Positions 11,175 to 21,744 of a stretch of 64,000 nucleotides of DNA are shown here, piece after piece (the first letter of the stretch is position 1; each line of letters starts with the position of its first letter). The position numbers and the translations under genes were made by a program. Source of the stretch: Diacronema lutheri (Eukaryota; Haptophyta; Pavlovophyceae; Pavlovales; Pavlovaceae). Under the pieces are notes generated by a model. That model did not search any database, had not been told where the DNA came from, and saw only the letters and a list, made by a program, of their open reading frames with translations. The stretch is taken from NCBI GenBank assembly GCA_019448385.1, contig JAGTXO010000024.1:102001-166000 (forward strand), given 5' to 3'.

Positions 11175-13916
11175 ATGGTGGAGGCATCCGCTCTCGAGCG
11201 GGATCCGGGGCATCTTCGCGGCGGCGCGCGCGCGCCGGGGCTCTCGCGGCGCAGCGGGAGCGACAAGCTTGCGCGGTGCAAGCGCTGCGGCTCCCACGAC
11301 ATGGTCTCGCCGTCCGACGCGCTGTGCGCCTACTGCAAGCGCAAGTACCGCTTTTGCTCGGTCTCGCCGTCGCCGGCCGGCGCGGACGAGGCGGGCGCGG
11401 ACGGGGCGGGCGCGGTCGTGGGCGTGATCGTCCCGATCGGCGGCGCGAGCGCCAAACTCACCGGCTCGGTTTGCGCTGACGCGCGCGTGTCGTCGCCCGC
11501 CCGCAGCTTGCGCGCGCACGCGCGAGGCTCGTATTGCGCGCGTGCAAGCGCCGCCAGCGCAAACCCGTACGCGCGGCCGCGCGCGCACGTCGGCGGCGGT
11601 GGCGGTGGCGCGGGGCGCGTAGCGGTCGCCAACTCGCCCGTCGCCGCGCGCAGCGGCCCCGCGTGCGACGCGCAGAGCGCCACGTGCGCCGCGGAGCCGC
11701 ACGCGGCCGTCGCCTCGCCGCCGCGGCCGGTGGCGGCGCCGGCGCCGGCGGCGGCGATCGCGGGCGGGAAGCGGCGGCTTTGCGAGGCGGAGGAGCGGGT
11801 GGAGGCGCCAGTGTGCAAGCGCTCGGCACCGCTCGTCGCTGGCGCGGAGGGCGCGAGCAGCGGCACGAGCGGCGGCCGCCGCTCGTCGTCCTCGCGCCAG
11901 CCGCGCCGAGCGGCCGTCGACGGCGGCGGCGGCGGTGACGGTGGGGCGCTCGCGGCGCTGCAGCCTGCGTGCCAGCCGCGGGCGGCGCACGCCCACCCGC
12001 CGCAGCGGCGGCTGCGCGCAGGATTGGAGAGCGAGACCGCGCCCGCGCTCGTCCAGTGGGCGCGGTGCGACGCGTGCGAGGCATGGCGAATCACCGGCGA
12101 GCACGACGCGACCCGCTGGCAGCGCTTCACGTGCGCTGCGCTCGGTCGGCACTGCGGTGGCGCAGACGACGCGCCGTCCGCGCCGGCGCTCGCAGGCGCG
12201 GACGGCCGCGCGTTCGCGTGCGAAGAGCGGGCGGAGGCGGAGGCCGCGCTCCGCGCCGCCGCGCGCGCGCGCTACGCCGAGTCCATCTGGCCGTCGCTCG
12301 ACGCCTTCTTCGCGCCGCTCGGCGCGGAGGCACTTCTCGCGCTCGACCTGCTCGGCGCCCAGCCGCCCGTCGAGCGCGAGGCGCCGCACGCCGCGTCCGC
12401 CGCGTCCGCAGCGCCGCCGGGCGGGCCAACCGACGCACGCCGCTCGGCCGCGCACAGCCCGTCGCACGCGGACCCGATCGGTGCGTCGGACGCGCTCAAT
12501 GCGGACGCGCTGGCCGCGCGCGCGGCCGCGCCCGCGTGCGACGGCCAGTGCGCGGCCGCGTCGGACGGCGAGCAGTGGCCGCCCGCCGAACCGCCGGGGC
12601 AGCGGCAGGGCGCGCAGCCGGGGCAGCGCGCGCGCAGCCCCGAACGGCCGCACCGATCGCGAGCCGACGTCGGGCGCACGCCGATCGCCGGCGCGCGCAG
12701 CGGCGGGCGCGCGTCGCGGTGCCGCGGCTTGGAGGCGTCGGGCGAGTCGAGCGACGGTGTGCACGGAGGAGGCGACGGAGCCGACTGCGCGCCGTCGGCC
12801 GCCTTCGCCGCTGACGGCTTCTTCGCCGGCACCTCGGACGCGGAGGGCGACGGCTGTGCCTCCGCCTCCGCCTCCGCCTCCGCCTCCGCCTCCGGTTTAA
12901 ATCCCCTTTCGCTCATCGCGCGGCTTGAGCTGACGAGCGCGCGCACAGTCGCACGCGGCGCGTCTGCGCGCTGCGCCATGCGCGCGCGCCGGGCAACGCC
13001 CTCGTCCTCAACTCTGCCCAGGGCAACGCCTCTGCCCTCGTTGGGCGGCATTGGCGGGCCGACGGCGGAGGCGGAGGCGGAGGCGGAGGCTGAGGCGGAG
13101 GGCGAACATGCGGGAAATGGTTCGCGCGGCCCGGCCGCGACTGTGCTCGGCGCCGGCGTGGACAGCGGCGCGCACGGGGCGTTGAAGCGCGCCGCGAACG
13201 CCGGTGCGCCGCACGGCACGCCGCGCGCTGGCTTCGCCCCGTTGCTCGTGCGCTGCATGTTCCGCCGCGCGCAGCAGACGCCGGCGCCGCCCGCCGCGCG
13301 CGCGCTCGACTCGCCAGCGTGCTGCACGCCCGATGGGCAGCACAGCCCGTGCGACGGCATCACCGACGAGGACGGGGAGCTCGTCCGGTTGCACGAGGCC
13401 GCGCTGTGTCACGGCTTGATAACCTACGTACCGAGTGATGCTGCGGCCGACCCGACGGCGCGGGGCGTTGGCGCGCGCGCCGTGGCGGACGCGGTGGAGC
13501 CGTGCGCTGACGCGACGGAGTGGGCGGGCGACTGGCTGCTTTCGCTCTCTCCGCCCGAGCAGCCGCTCGTTGGAGACGCCGCGTCATTGTGCACGGAGCC
13601 GCAGCAGCAGCCGCAGCACGACGAGCTCGACTCCAGCATCCGCGCGCTTGAGGTGAGCCGCCCGTTCGCCCTGCGTCGCTAGCGCGCGCGCCATGCGCAG
13701 CGGCGAGCGCACCTCACCCGAGAGTCCTCGGCGCGCCCCACGATCGCGAAATACCAGGCGCAACTGGCGACGGTAGCCTCGCGCACAGCCGCCACGCGCA
13801 GCAAGCTGCGCAGTGCAGCGCTCGCCGAGCCGCACGCCACGCTCGGCGCGTCGGAGCTGGCGCTGACGCCTGTCGGCGTTGCGTCGCCACGCGACGCTTT
13901 GTCGCCCTCACCGTGA
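11175..13916 (+). CDS. CW-type zinc finger protein
   Basis: Two exons, 11175-13652 and 13701-13916, separated by a 48-bp GT-AG intron; 897 aa. Near residues 34-62 a CKRCGS...CAYCKRKYRFC cluster looks like a small Cys4 zinc-binding module. Near residues 290-335 the sequence VQWARCDACEAWRI followed by WQRFTC and a later Cys fits the CW domain (W-x-x-C-D-x-C-x-x-W-R, then W-x-C), which in known proteins binds methylated histone H3K4. Much of the rest is low complexity, including Ala-Ser and Glu-Ala dipeptide runs. A nuclear chromatin-associated role is inferred from the CW module only. The frame is open upstream of 11175, but the composition there fits antisense shadow of the divergent gene. Confidence 0.7.
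12860..13102. repeat. Inverted hexanucleotide microsatellites in coding DNA
   Basis: A (CCTCCG)n tract at 12860-12894 and a (GGAGGC)n tract at 13064-13102 are complementary and lie about 170 bp apart in one exon. They encode an Ala-Ser run and a Glu-Ala run, and could fold into a long hairpin. Confidence 0.85.
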
Positions 13917-14198
13917 ATCAGACCCTCCTTTGTTGATATAACGGCGCTTGGAGCGAGTCAGGGGGGGGGGGGGTGGTGGGGGTGCACGAGGGGTGTGCAC
14001 GGCGACGACCCTGTGCCCCCCCCCAACAATCGCAGGGAGCAGTGCGCTCTGCACGAGTGCACACTGCCATCCCTGCGTCGGTGTGCAGGGCGGGGCTGCG
14101 TGGTCACGACTCACGGCTGAGCCACCAATCAATGATTGTACGCGCGCGCATCGACAACGTTTTCGACCACATGCTCATGAAGATGCTCGGATGCGCCG
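13917..14198. other. Intergenic region with G13 tract
   Basis: The region lies between convergent stops of the CW gene and the LUC7-like gene. It holds a run of 13 G at 13961-13973 and a C9 stretch near 14018-14026. No gene seen. Confidence 0.6.
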
Positions 14199-15371
14199 TC
14201 AGTCACGCCGGTATCCGCGCGCGCCGACCGGGTAGGCGCCGCGGCCGCGCTCGTCGTACCCGCCGCGCTCGCCCCGCTCGTAGCCCCTTCCGCCGCGCTC
14301 GTAGCCGCGCTCGCCCCGCTCGTAGCCGCGGCCGTATTCGCGCTCGCGCTCGTAGCCGCGCGGCCCAGCGTAGCCGCGCTCGTCGGTGTAGCCCCGCGCC
14401 TCGCCGTACGCGCGCCCGGCGCGCGCGCGCTCGGGCTCGTGCGCGCGCCCGTACCGGCCGCTGCCGTCGGCCGCGCCTGCGCGCTCGTCGCGCTCGCGCG
14501 AGCGGCTGCCGCCGCCATACTCGCGCGCGCGCGGCTCGTACGGGCGGCCGCCGGCGCGCTCGTCGCGCTCGCGCTCGACGCGGCTGAAGCCCGCGCGGCG
14601 CGAGAAGCGCGGCGCGCCCGGCCGCGGCGCCTGCGCGCGCAGCTGCTGCAGCCGCTCGCGCATCGCCTTCCACCCGCGGTACTGCCTGCCGGACTGGAGC
14701 TCGGCGATGCGCGCGTCCGAGTCGTTGGCCGCGTAGATGAGGCCCGAGACGGCGCAGACGACCTGCCGCCGCGCCGCGGACTGCGCGCGGCGCACCTCCG
14801 CCGCCTCCTGCAGCTCGGCCTTGCGCGCGCCGAGCGCATCGGCCTGCGCGCTCAGCGCGACGGACGCCTCGACCTCGCCTTGCTCACCCGCGAGCTCCGC
14901 CTTGACCTGCAGCTCAAGAATCTGGTCCTTGAGCGCCTGCACTTGCTGCGCCACCTCCGGCGTCATGTCCGGCTCCGCTGGCTCGTTGCTCGCGTCGAGC
15001 CGCGCCTTGGTCGCTGCGATCCGCCGGTCCATCTCGTCGACCATGTCCTGCAGGAAGTTGAGCGTCTCGTGCTCGAAGCCGTAGCGGTCCTTCTCGCCCT
15101 GCGGCAGCGCGTCCCACTCCGCCTTGAGCCGCTCGTCCTGGACGAGCAGCGCGTCGACGCGCGGCAGCATCGACTCCGACTTGGTCTGCGCGAGCACGAC
15201 GTACGGCGAGCAGCCGCACAGGTAGAACCGGTCGACGTCATCGTCACCGAGCTCGCGCCGCTTGACAGAGTCGCGCTGGTCGGGCGGCACGTCGCGATCT
15301 TCGCCCATGAGCGAGTCCATCATGGCGCGCACCGCGTCGTACGCGCCCACGTTCCGGAACTTGGGCGGCAT
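14199..15371 (-). CDS. LUC7: LUC7-like U1 snRNP-associated splicing factor
   Basis: A single-exon 390-residue protein. The start, the RAMMDSLMGEDRD helix, the long coiled region (MDRRIAATKARLDAS, then the AELAGEQGEVEASVALS segment) and the final GWKAMRERLQQLR helix follow the LUC7 family order. LUC7 proteins join U1 snRNP and help choose 5 prime splice sites. The C-terminal 130 residues are an Arg-Gly-Tyr-Glu repeat tail (RGYERGERGYERGG type) in place of the usual RS tail. The two family zinc fingers look degenerate: the first region reads LCGCSPYVVLAQ and the second VVCAVSGLIYAAND, missing most Cys and His ligands. ATG 15371 gives MPPKFRNV; upstream in-frame sequence is not family-like. Confidence 0.8.
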   Translation of the reverse strand: MPPKFRNVGAYDAVRAMMDSLMGEDRDVPPDQRDSVKRRELGDDDVDRFYLCGCSPYVVLAQTKSESMLPRVDALLVQDERLKAEWDALPQGEKDRYGFEHETLNFLQDMVDEMDRRIAATKARLDASNEPAEPDMTPEVAQQVQALKDQILELQVKAELAGEQGEVEASVALSAQADALGARKAELQEAAEVRRAQSAARRQVVCAVSGLIYAANDSDARIAELQSGRQYRGWKAMRERLQQLRAQAPRPGAPRFSRRAGFSRVERERDERAGGRPYEPRAREYGGGSRSRERDERAGAADGSGRYGRAHEPERARAGRAYGEARGYTDERGYAGPRGYEREREYGRGYERGERGYERGGRGYERGERGGYDERGRGAYPVGARGYRRD

Positions 15372-15484
15372 GGCGGGCCGTCGCTGCTTTCGCCCTGCGC
15401 GGTAGGCGGGGGTGTCCAAGCAGTCAGGGCTCTCACAAGACCACTCATCACTGAGAAAGCAGACTGCCGACACATCGAATCAGC

Positions 15485-18400
15485 TCAGTGCCTCTGCAAC
15501 GAGAAGCCGCCTCCCGTGAATCGAGGTAAGCTCGCGCGCGCCTCTGCGACGGCCGCGTCGAGAGGCTTGGTGCGCTCGAGCCGCACGCGCTCGCGATGGA
15601 GCTGCTCCTTGCGCTTCTGGTCGTAGAATTTGACCTTCACCTCGTGCAGCTCGCGCACCACCCGGTCGATCTCCGTCTTGTACTCGCCCACTTGCGCATG
15701 GTACCTGCCGCCGAGTCCGCGCGCGCGCGACGCGCGGCGGCAGCGCGGTGACGTCCCGCCACGCGGCGCGCGCCCACGCGACGCCCGGTCGGGCGAGAGG
15801 CGCGGGCCGGCGCGCGTGCACGCGCGGTTGGGCGGCGCGCGTCGCACATGGCGAGCTCCGACGCCATCTGCTCGGTCTGCTGGTCCTTCTCGCGCAGCGC
15901 GTTGCGGTACACGGCGAGCTGCTCGGCGATCTCAGGGCCGGGCTGCCGCGCGAGGATCGCCTTGAGCTCGGCGTAGAGGCGGTCCTTGGCGCTCAGCTCG
16001 GCGCCCTTGCTCACGGCCTCCTCCGCCTTGCCTATCAACCGCTTCTGCAGCACCTGCACCTTCTGCAGCATCTCGTACGCAGCCGGATCCGACCCTGCAC
16101 GTCGTCGCGTGCGCATGCGCGCGAGCGCGCGCGCGCGCGCCGGCCGTCGGGGTCAGATGGCGGACCTGAACCCCAGGTCCGGCACAGATCCGGCACAGAT
16201 CCGGCACAGATCCGGCACAGATCCGGCACGCGCGTTGAGCGCGGCCCCTCGCACGCGCGCGGGCCGCGCGCGCGCGCACCCTCGAGCTTGCGCCAGCGGT
16301 GCACGTTGAGCGGCTTGCCGAGCTCCGACTCGAGTGCCTTCACCTTTGTGCGCTCGTGCATCAGCTTCCTCGCCAGGTCGTAGACCTCGTCGCGGATCGT
16401 GCCCACGTTGACGACGGACGCGCGCAGGTTGTCGACGTGCGAGCGCAGCTGGGCAAGGCGCGTTTTGAGCTGCGCGACGGCCTGCGTCGCCTCGTCGTAC
16501 TGCGCCTCGCCCTTGCGCAGCATCGACTCGTGAATCCGGATCTGCCGCGCGCACAGCGGGGCGGAGGGCGGGTTTTTTTTTGTTTTTTGGGGGGGGGGGG
16601 GCATGAGCAGCCGACGCGCGCGCGCGCGCGCGCGCGTCGGCTGGCGGCGCGCGCGGCGGCACGCGGCCGGACGGCGAACTTACCTTCTCGTAGAGCAAGC
16701 CGAGCTCCTCGTTGCGTCGTATGAGCTGCAGGCCGAGGAGATCGCGCTCGTTGAGCACCACGTCGCTCTCCTTGGCCTGGCGCAGCCCCTCCGAGTCGGC
16801 CTCGGCGATGATCGCGCTGAGCTTGGAGAGCTCGGCGCGGTAGTTGGAGGTGGCCTCGTCGGCCTGAACGGTCTGCTTCTTGACGCGCACCACCTCGTCC
16901 TTGAGCGCGTCGCGTTCCTTGCCCACCTTCATGTGCTCAAAGTGCTCGCGCACGAGGGCATGATCCCTCGAGTGGATCTCCTCCTTGAGCTGCTCGATCT
17001 GCTGGCCCATCACCTTGAGCTTGCGCCGCATCTCGACAATCTCGTCGCGCGCCTCGAGCAGGTTCTTGTTGTACAGGTTGCGGTCCGCGCGCACCGCCTC
17101 GTACAGGTTGTGCTGCTGCTTCAGCTTGTTGTCCACGTCGCCAATCCGGCGCTGCTGCGAGACAACGCTCGCCTCGCGCGCGCGCAGCTCGTCGAGCGCC
17201 TGCGCGTGCTTGGCCGACGCGTCGCGCAGCTCGAGCGCGAGCGAGTCGACCTCCTTCTCGAGCTGCAGCGCCGCCTTGCGCTGCCGGTACGCGTCCGCCT
17301 TGTGCGCGCCGATCTGCTGCTCGAGCGTCTTGCGCACGCCCTCGTGCAACCGGACGGCGTCGGCCTGCTGGTGCGTCAGCGCGCGCGACTTGACGAGCTG
17401 CTTGTTCAGGAGCTCGCGCTCGCGGCCGGCGGCGTCTTTCGCCTTCCGCTCCACGTCGCGCGCTCGCCGCGCCTCGACCAGCCTCGCGTCGAGCTCGTTG
17501 AGCGTGCGCTTGAGCGCGACGCGCTCCTCGTCTACCTGCGCCTGCGCCCGGCCGATGCCCGACGCGCGCTTCGTCAGCCCGTCGATCTGCGCGTTGAGCC
17601 GGCCGATCTCCTTGCGGTGGGCGCTCACCTCGTCCTCGCGCAGCCGCAGCTCCACCGCGCGCTCGGCGCCCTCCTTGATGAGCTGAGTCGCCGTGTAGCC
17701 GAGCTCGTCGTCGTGCGTGGCCTGCTTTGCATTCTTGCCGTCGAGCACGTCCGCCTCCTTGGCCGCGCGGTCGGTGCGCACGCGCTCGTCGCGGAGGAGG
17801 TGCTCAGTGCGCGTGAGCGCCTCGTTGGTGTTCTGGATCGACGCGAGCGTCGAGCGCAGGTTCGCCTGGCGCTCGTCGAGCGCGTCGCGCACGGCGCGCA
17901 GCTCGGCCTCGAGCTGCTCCTTCCGCTCGGCCTCGCGCTCGGCGTCGGCCTTGCGCGAGGCGATCTGCTCGCGAAAGGCCGCAATCTGCGCCTGCTGCGA
18001 TGCCGCGTCGTTCTCTAGGTTGGCCACCTTGGCCAGGTAGCCGCCCACCTCCGCGCGGAGCGCGTGGACTTGCGCCATCGCGTGGTCGCGCTCGCGCATG
18101 AGCTCGTTCTTCACCTTCATCAGCTCATTCACCGTGTTCTCCTGGCCAATGGAGAGGCCAGCGCCCTGCTCGACAAGGCGCGACAGGTTCGCGATCTCCG
18201 TCTTCAGCTGCCCGATCGTGTCCTTGGCGCGACCCTCCTTGTCGTGCGCGGCGTCGACCATCTTCCACGCCTTCTCAATCTCGCGCTTGAGCGACGCGAT
18301 CGTGTTCTGGTCCTCCTGCGAGAGCTTGAGCGCGGTCTGCACCTTCTGCGCGTTCTGCACGATCTCGGCGTTCAGCTCTCGCGCCTTCTTCACCAGCCGC

Positions 18401-18819
18401 TTCTCAGACTCGTGCGACTTTTTGAGTGCGCGGTGCAGCTGCGCGCCGGCGCGGTCCGGGCGGCGCGCGCGGGCGCGGTGGCGGCGGGCGGTGGGCCGAG
18501 GCGCGCGCGCGCGCGCGTGCGCGGAGCGGCGGCAGGGCGATCGCGCTGCGCGGCGCCCGCGCGCACCTTCTCATACTCGGTGCGGAAGCGCTCGAGGCTC
18601 TTGTCGCCCACGAGCTCCTGCAGCACCTGCTGGAAATCGCGCTCCAGCGATTCGAACGCCGAGCCCTCGAGGATGGCGGGTTCGCCCTCCTTGGCCTGCG
18701 CGGCAAGCGGCGCGGAGACGCTCGGTCAGCATTCGCGCTCGGTCAGCATTCGGCGCGCGTGCCACCTGTGGCCTTTGGAGAACGGCGGAGCGGCTTACCG
18801 CCTCCTTCAGCTCCGCCAT
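15485..18819 (-). CDS. CFAP58: Cilia and flagella associated protein 58
   Basis: Six exons: 18799-18819, 18567-18695, 16684-18438, 16280-16541, 15848-16094 and 15485-15704; 877 aa, close to the animal protein. Almost the whole chain is coiled coil. Diagnostic stretches include KKSHESEKRL, ALKLSQEDQNTIASLKREIE, KAWKMVDAAHDKE, LVEQGAGLS, NVHRWRKLEGSDP, ILARQPGPEIAEQL and the C-terminal PRFTGGGF. CFAP58 belongs to the axoneme/mastigoneme machinery needed for flagellar assembly and motility. All five introns are GT-AG; the first is only 21 nt of coding sequence from the ATG. Intron 3 holds a C13 stretch and an A-rich run before its acceptor, and intron 4 an 11-bp tandem repeat. The start lies 71 bp from divergent UBE2C. 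Confidence 0.95.
16179..16229. repeat. 11-bp tandem repeat in CFAP58 intron 4
   Basis: Between four and five copies of CCGGCACAGAT run head to tail in the intron between the NVHRWRKLEG and SDPAAYEML exons. Confidence 0.9.
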
Positions 18820-18890
18820 CGCCCGTTACTGTTCCACCGCCCGGCTGCGATGGCTGCGGAGCTGAAACGGCCGCCACTCGTACAAGATCG
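18820..18890. promoter_or_regulatory. 71-bp divergent promoter, CFAP58 / UBE2C
   Basis: The two start codons point away from each other with 71 bp between. No TATA motif is seen. A shared promoter is inferred from orientation. Confidence 0.5.
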
Positions 18891-19546
18891 ATGTCGAGCT
18901 CAGTCCTCTCCGCGAACACAGCGCCAAAGGCGCAGGCCGACGGAAAGAATGTGGCCAAGCGCTTGCAAAGCGAGCTGATGGCCCTCATGGTGCGCACGCA
19001 CGCCGCGCGCCCGCCTCGCCATCGCCCCACCACTCGCGCAAGGCGGCGGCGGCGGCGGCTGGTATCGGCCGCGGCGCGCGCGCTGACGCGCTGCCGGCCA
19101 GTCGCCGACCGCGCGCGCGCGCGCTCGCGCGCGCGCAGATGGGCGGTGGCGAGGGCGTGTCCGCGTTTCCCGAAGGAGACAACATCTTCGTATGGGCGGG
19201 CACGATCGTCGGCGGGGCGGGCACCATCTACGAGGGGTTGACATTCAAGGTGAGCCTCAAGTTCCCAACCGCCTACCCGTACGAGGCGCCTCACGTCGTC
19301 TTTGTCACGCCGTGCTTCCACCCAAACGTGGACCAATTTGGGAACATCTGCCTCGACATCCTGAAGGAGAAGTGGTCCGCCGCGTACAACGTGCGCACCA
19401 TCCTGCTCTCAATCCAATCGTTGCTGAGCGACCCCAACCTCGAGAGTCCGCTCAACTCGCAAGCGGCGTCGCTCTGGCCAGACGAGGCCCAGTACAAAAA
19501 GCGCCTGCTGAAAGAGTACGAGGAGGCGAGCGCCGCGCGAAAGTGA
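18891..19546 (+). CDS. UBE2C: Ubiquitin-conjugating enzyme E2 C
   Basis: Two exons, 18891-18989 and 19139-19546; 168 aa. The join gives [23 protein letters not shown], matching the E2 C family across the splice. The catalytic core is intact: [21 protein letters not shown] with the active cysteine in NICLDIL, and the HPN motif before it. UBE2C works with the anaphase-promoting complex to start ubiquitin chains on cyclin B and securin. The intron (148 bp, GTGCGC to GCGCGCAG) is rich in alternating CG. I choose ATG 18891 ([15 protein letters not shown]) as the first in-frame Met after the divergent promoter. Confidence 0.95.
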
Positions 19547-19858
19547 GGCGGGCGTCGAGTTGGGCCGCCGCCCGTTGTGTCTGTGTTCATGGGGTGGACG
19601 ATCTGATGGCCTTTCAGAACAGGCCCCGCGGTGCGGTGCGGCTAGCCCTCACGAGCGGCCAACGGCGCACCCCTGGCCCCTGCCCGCGCGCGTCGCCGCG
19701 CCGTCGGGACACCGGACAGCGCGCGGAGCCGCCGCCGCCGCGGCCGTGGCTGTCCGCGCGCGTGCGAGGGCAACACCGCATGCGGCGCGCAGGCCGCGCA
19801 GCGGCGCGCAGGCCGCGCGCGGCGCCGGCTGCGCCGCGCCAAGAGCGCACGCGCGCGC
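19547..19858. other. Intergenic, nothing seen
   Basis: A 312-bp gap between the convergent ends of UBE2C and the phosphatase gene. It is GC-rich without a recognisable gene or repeat. Confidence 0.5.
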
Positions 19859-20908
19859 TCACATCGCGACCGACGCGGCCGCGACGGGCGGCAGCGCGTG
19901 CATCGAGCCCGCGGCGGCGTCGGCGCGGCTCTGGCGTGTGTGCTCGCGCTCGGCGCGCACCGCGCGCTCGAAGACGCGGATCAGCTCAATGTAGCCGAGC
20001 GGCGCGACGGACGGGCGGATGGTGCGGATCACGTCGTAGATTTCGCTAATCTCGGCGGGCAGGCTCTCGTGGCCGAGCACGTGGTGCCGGTAGAGGTAGA
20101 AGCACGCGACGACGGCGGGGGCGCGGTGCAGCCCCGCCAGGCAGTGCACGACCACGCTGCCGCGCTGCAGCGCCGCCCACATCTGCTCGACGATGGCGCG
20201 CAGCGCGTGCACGACCGCGGGAGGCTGCGCGCCGTACAGCTTGTGCACAGGCTCGAAGAGCACGGACGGCGCGGCCGTGCCCAGCCGGTACTTGCCCGGC
20301 CGCGCGGCCGAGGCGTCCTGGTGGCAGTTGACGACGAGGGAGATGTGGTTGAAGATTGGCGGCATGCTCGGCCCGCCGCGCGAGAGCGTCGCCTCGTCGG
20401 CGAGCATCACCCGCTGCGTGCGGCCGAGCGTGAGCTGCTCGCAGATCGAGTAGTTGGCGTGAAGCGACATGGGCGGGCAGAGCCACGCGTCCTCCGCCGA
20501 TCGCGGCGGCAGCGCGGTGGGCATCACCATCCCCTGCACCGGCTGCGCCGTGAAGACGAGCGCCATGCCGTCCGCCATCTTGGGCTTCACCGCGTCCTCG
20601 CCGACGACCGCGAGCGCGGGCGCGCGCCCCTCGCGCAGCTGTCGCGCGAGCGCGGAGAGGTCGAGGTACTCGTGCCGGCCGAGCTCGTCCATCCGGTGCT
20701 GCACGTACACCTCCTTGTGCGCGTCCTCGGGCGGTAGCCCGAGCATCAGCGCCTCGACCGCCGCGCGTCCGCGCTGGCGCGTGCCGCCGCCGGCCTGGCG
20801 CGTGAGGCTCGTCCACGTCGTCGGGTCGAGCGGGCGCTCGAGCAGCATTGCTGTGAGCGTGCGGCTGCCCGGCAGGCGCACGATCATCGGCACCTCCGCG
20901 CTCGTCAT
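19859..20908 (-). CDS. Dual-specificity protein phosphatase
   Basis: A single-exon protein of about 349 aa. The signature HCLAGLHR (C-x5-R loop) lies near residue 256, preceded by a hydrophobic strand (GSVVVHC) and followed by a helix AVVACFYLYRHHV, as in cysteine-dependent dual-specificity phosphatases. The loop differs from the common HCxAGxSRS form in having Ala-Pro after the Arg. The N-terminal 180 residues are not recognised and may hold a substrate or regulatory domain. A general acid Asp cannot be placed confidently. Start at ATG 20908; ATG 20887 is an alternative. Substrate unknown. Confidence 0.75.
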   Translation of the reverse strand: MTSAEVPMIVRLPGSRTLTAMLLERPLDPTTWTSLTRQAGGGTRQRGRAAVEALMLGLPPEDAHKEVYVQHRMDELGRHEYLDLSALARQLREGRAPALAVVGEDAVKPKMADGMALVFTAQPVQGMVMPTALPPRSAEDAWLCPPMSLHANYSICEQLTLGRTQRVMLADEATLSRGGPSMPPIFNHISLVVNCHQDASAARPGKYRLGTAAPSVLFEPVHKLYGAQPPAVVHALRAIVEQMWAALQRGSVVVHCLAGLHRAPAVVACFYLYRHHVLGHESLPAEISEIYDVIRTIRPSVAPLGYIELIRVFERAVRAEREHTRQSRADAAAGSMHALPPVAAASVAM

Positions 20909-21024
20909 CGGCACCTCCGCCGCCGCAGCCCCTAGCCGCCCCAGCCCCCACGCGCCTGCCTAGGAAGGAAACGCGGCTTTTTGGCCCGGATGGCGGATGC
21001 ACGGCGGTGTAATCTCAGTCAGTA

Positions 21025-21462
21025 CTGCCCGTTGGGTCTGAGTTCGCGGACGAAGGAATAGGAGAGACCCGCGCGCGAAAAAGCGAAAATGGCCGCGAGA
21101 GGTGCGCGCGCGCGTCGCGTCGGCCCCGCGGGAGGTGGCGCGGTGCGTGTCGCGCTATGCGTGTCGCCGCTGCGCGTGGGGGTTCCTGACATACCCGGGA
21201 ACCCCGCTCTCATAACCGCGACACGTGCAGGCGGCGCGGCCGCAGCGCCGCGAGCGGCGTCATCATCGGCGTCGGTCGCGGGCACCGGCTCTCGGTCGAG
21301 GTCATGAAGATCATCCTGTGGCGGCTATTTTCTCGGCAGGAGCGCGGTGAGGATTGCGGATGACCTCCACACATCCACCGACACGCTCACGGAGTCGATC
21401 GTCCGCGCCACCATCGAGCGGTACGAGGCCACCGGCATCGTCGATTCCCAGCCGAACAAGCC
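21025..21462 (+). repeat. Left terminal inverted repeat
   Basis: The 438-bp left arm begins CTGCCCGTTGGGTCTGAG and ends at the word AACAAGCC, after which left and right diverge. It contains the start of the transposase helix-turn-helix region, so both arms carry that part. Confidence 0.85.
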
Positions 21463-21690
21463 GTGCGCGAAGCTCATGAGCGAGCGCTCGACCAGGAGCT
21501 GATGCTCGCGATCATGGCGGAGCAACCGTGACTTTACTTAAGCGAGATTGCGGCCGAGCTGCAGGCCGTCACGCTCAAGGCGTTCACGCGCGAGTACATT
21601 CACTACAACCTCTGCGCCGCCGGCCTCTCGCTCAAGAAGATGCAGCGCGTCCAAGCGGCCCGCGACGAAGAAGAACACCTCGGGCATGCT
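21323..21690 (+). pseudogene. Tc1/mariner-type transposase remnant
   Basis: One frame reads GYFLGRSAVRIADDL, then RATIERYEATGIVDSQPN, the helix-turn-helix and linker typical of Tc1/IS630 transposases. It stops near 21500. A second frame picks up LDQELMLAIMAEQP, then after a stop LYLSEIAAELQ and GLSLKKMQRVQAARDEEE, matching the family block before the catalytic core. No DDE/D catalytic domain follows. The frameshift and stop mean it is broken; I do not attempt a restored frame. Confidence 0.7.
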
Positions 21691-21744
21691 GAGGAACAGC
21701 TGCGCGCGCTCGACGCTGCTGTTGATGTGCTCAGCAGCCTTGAT

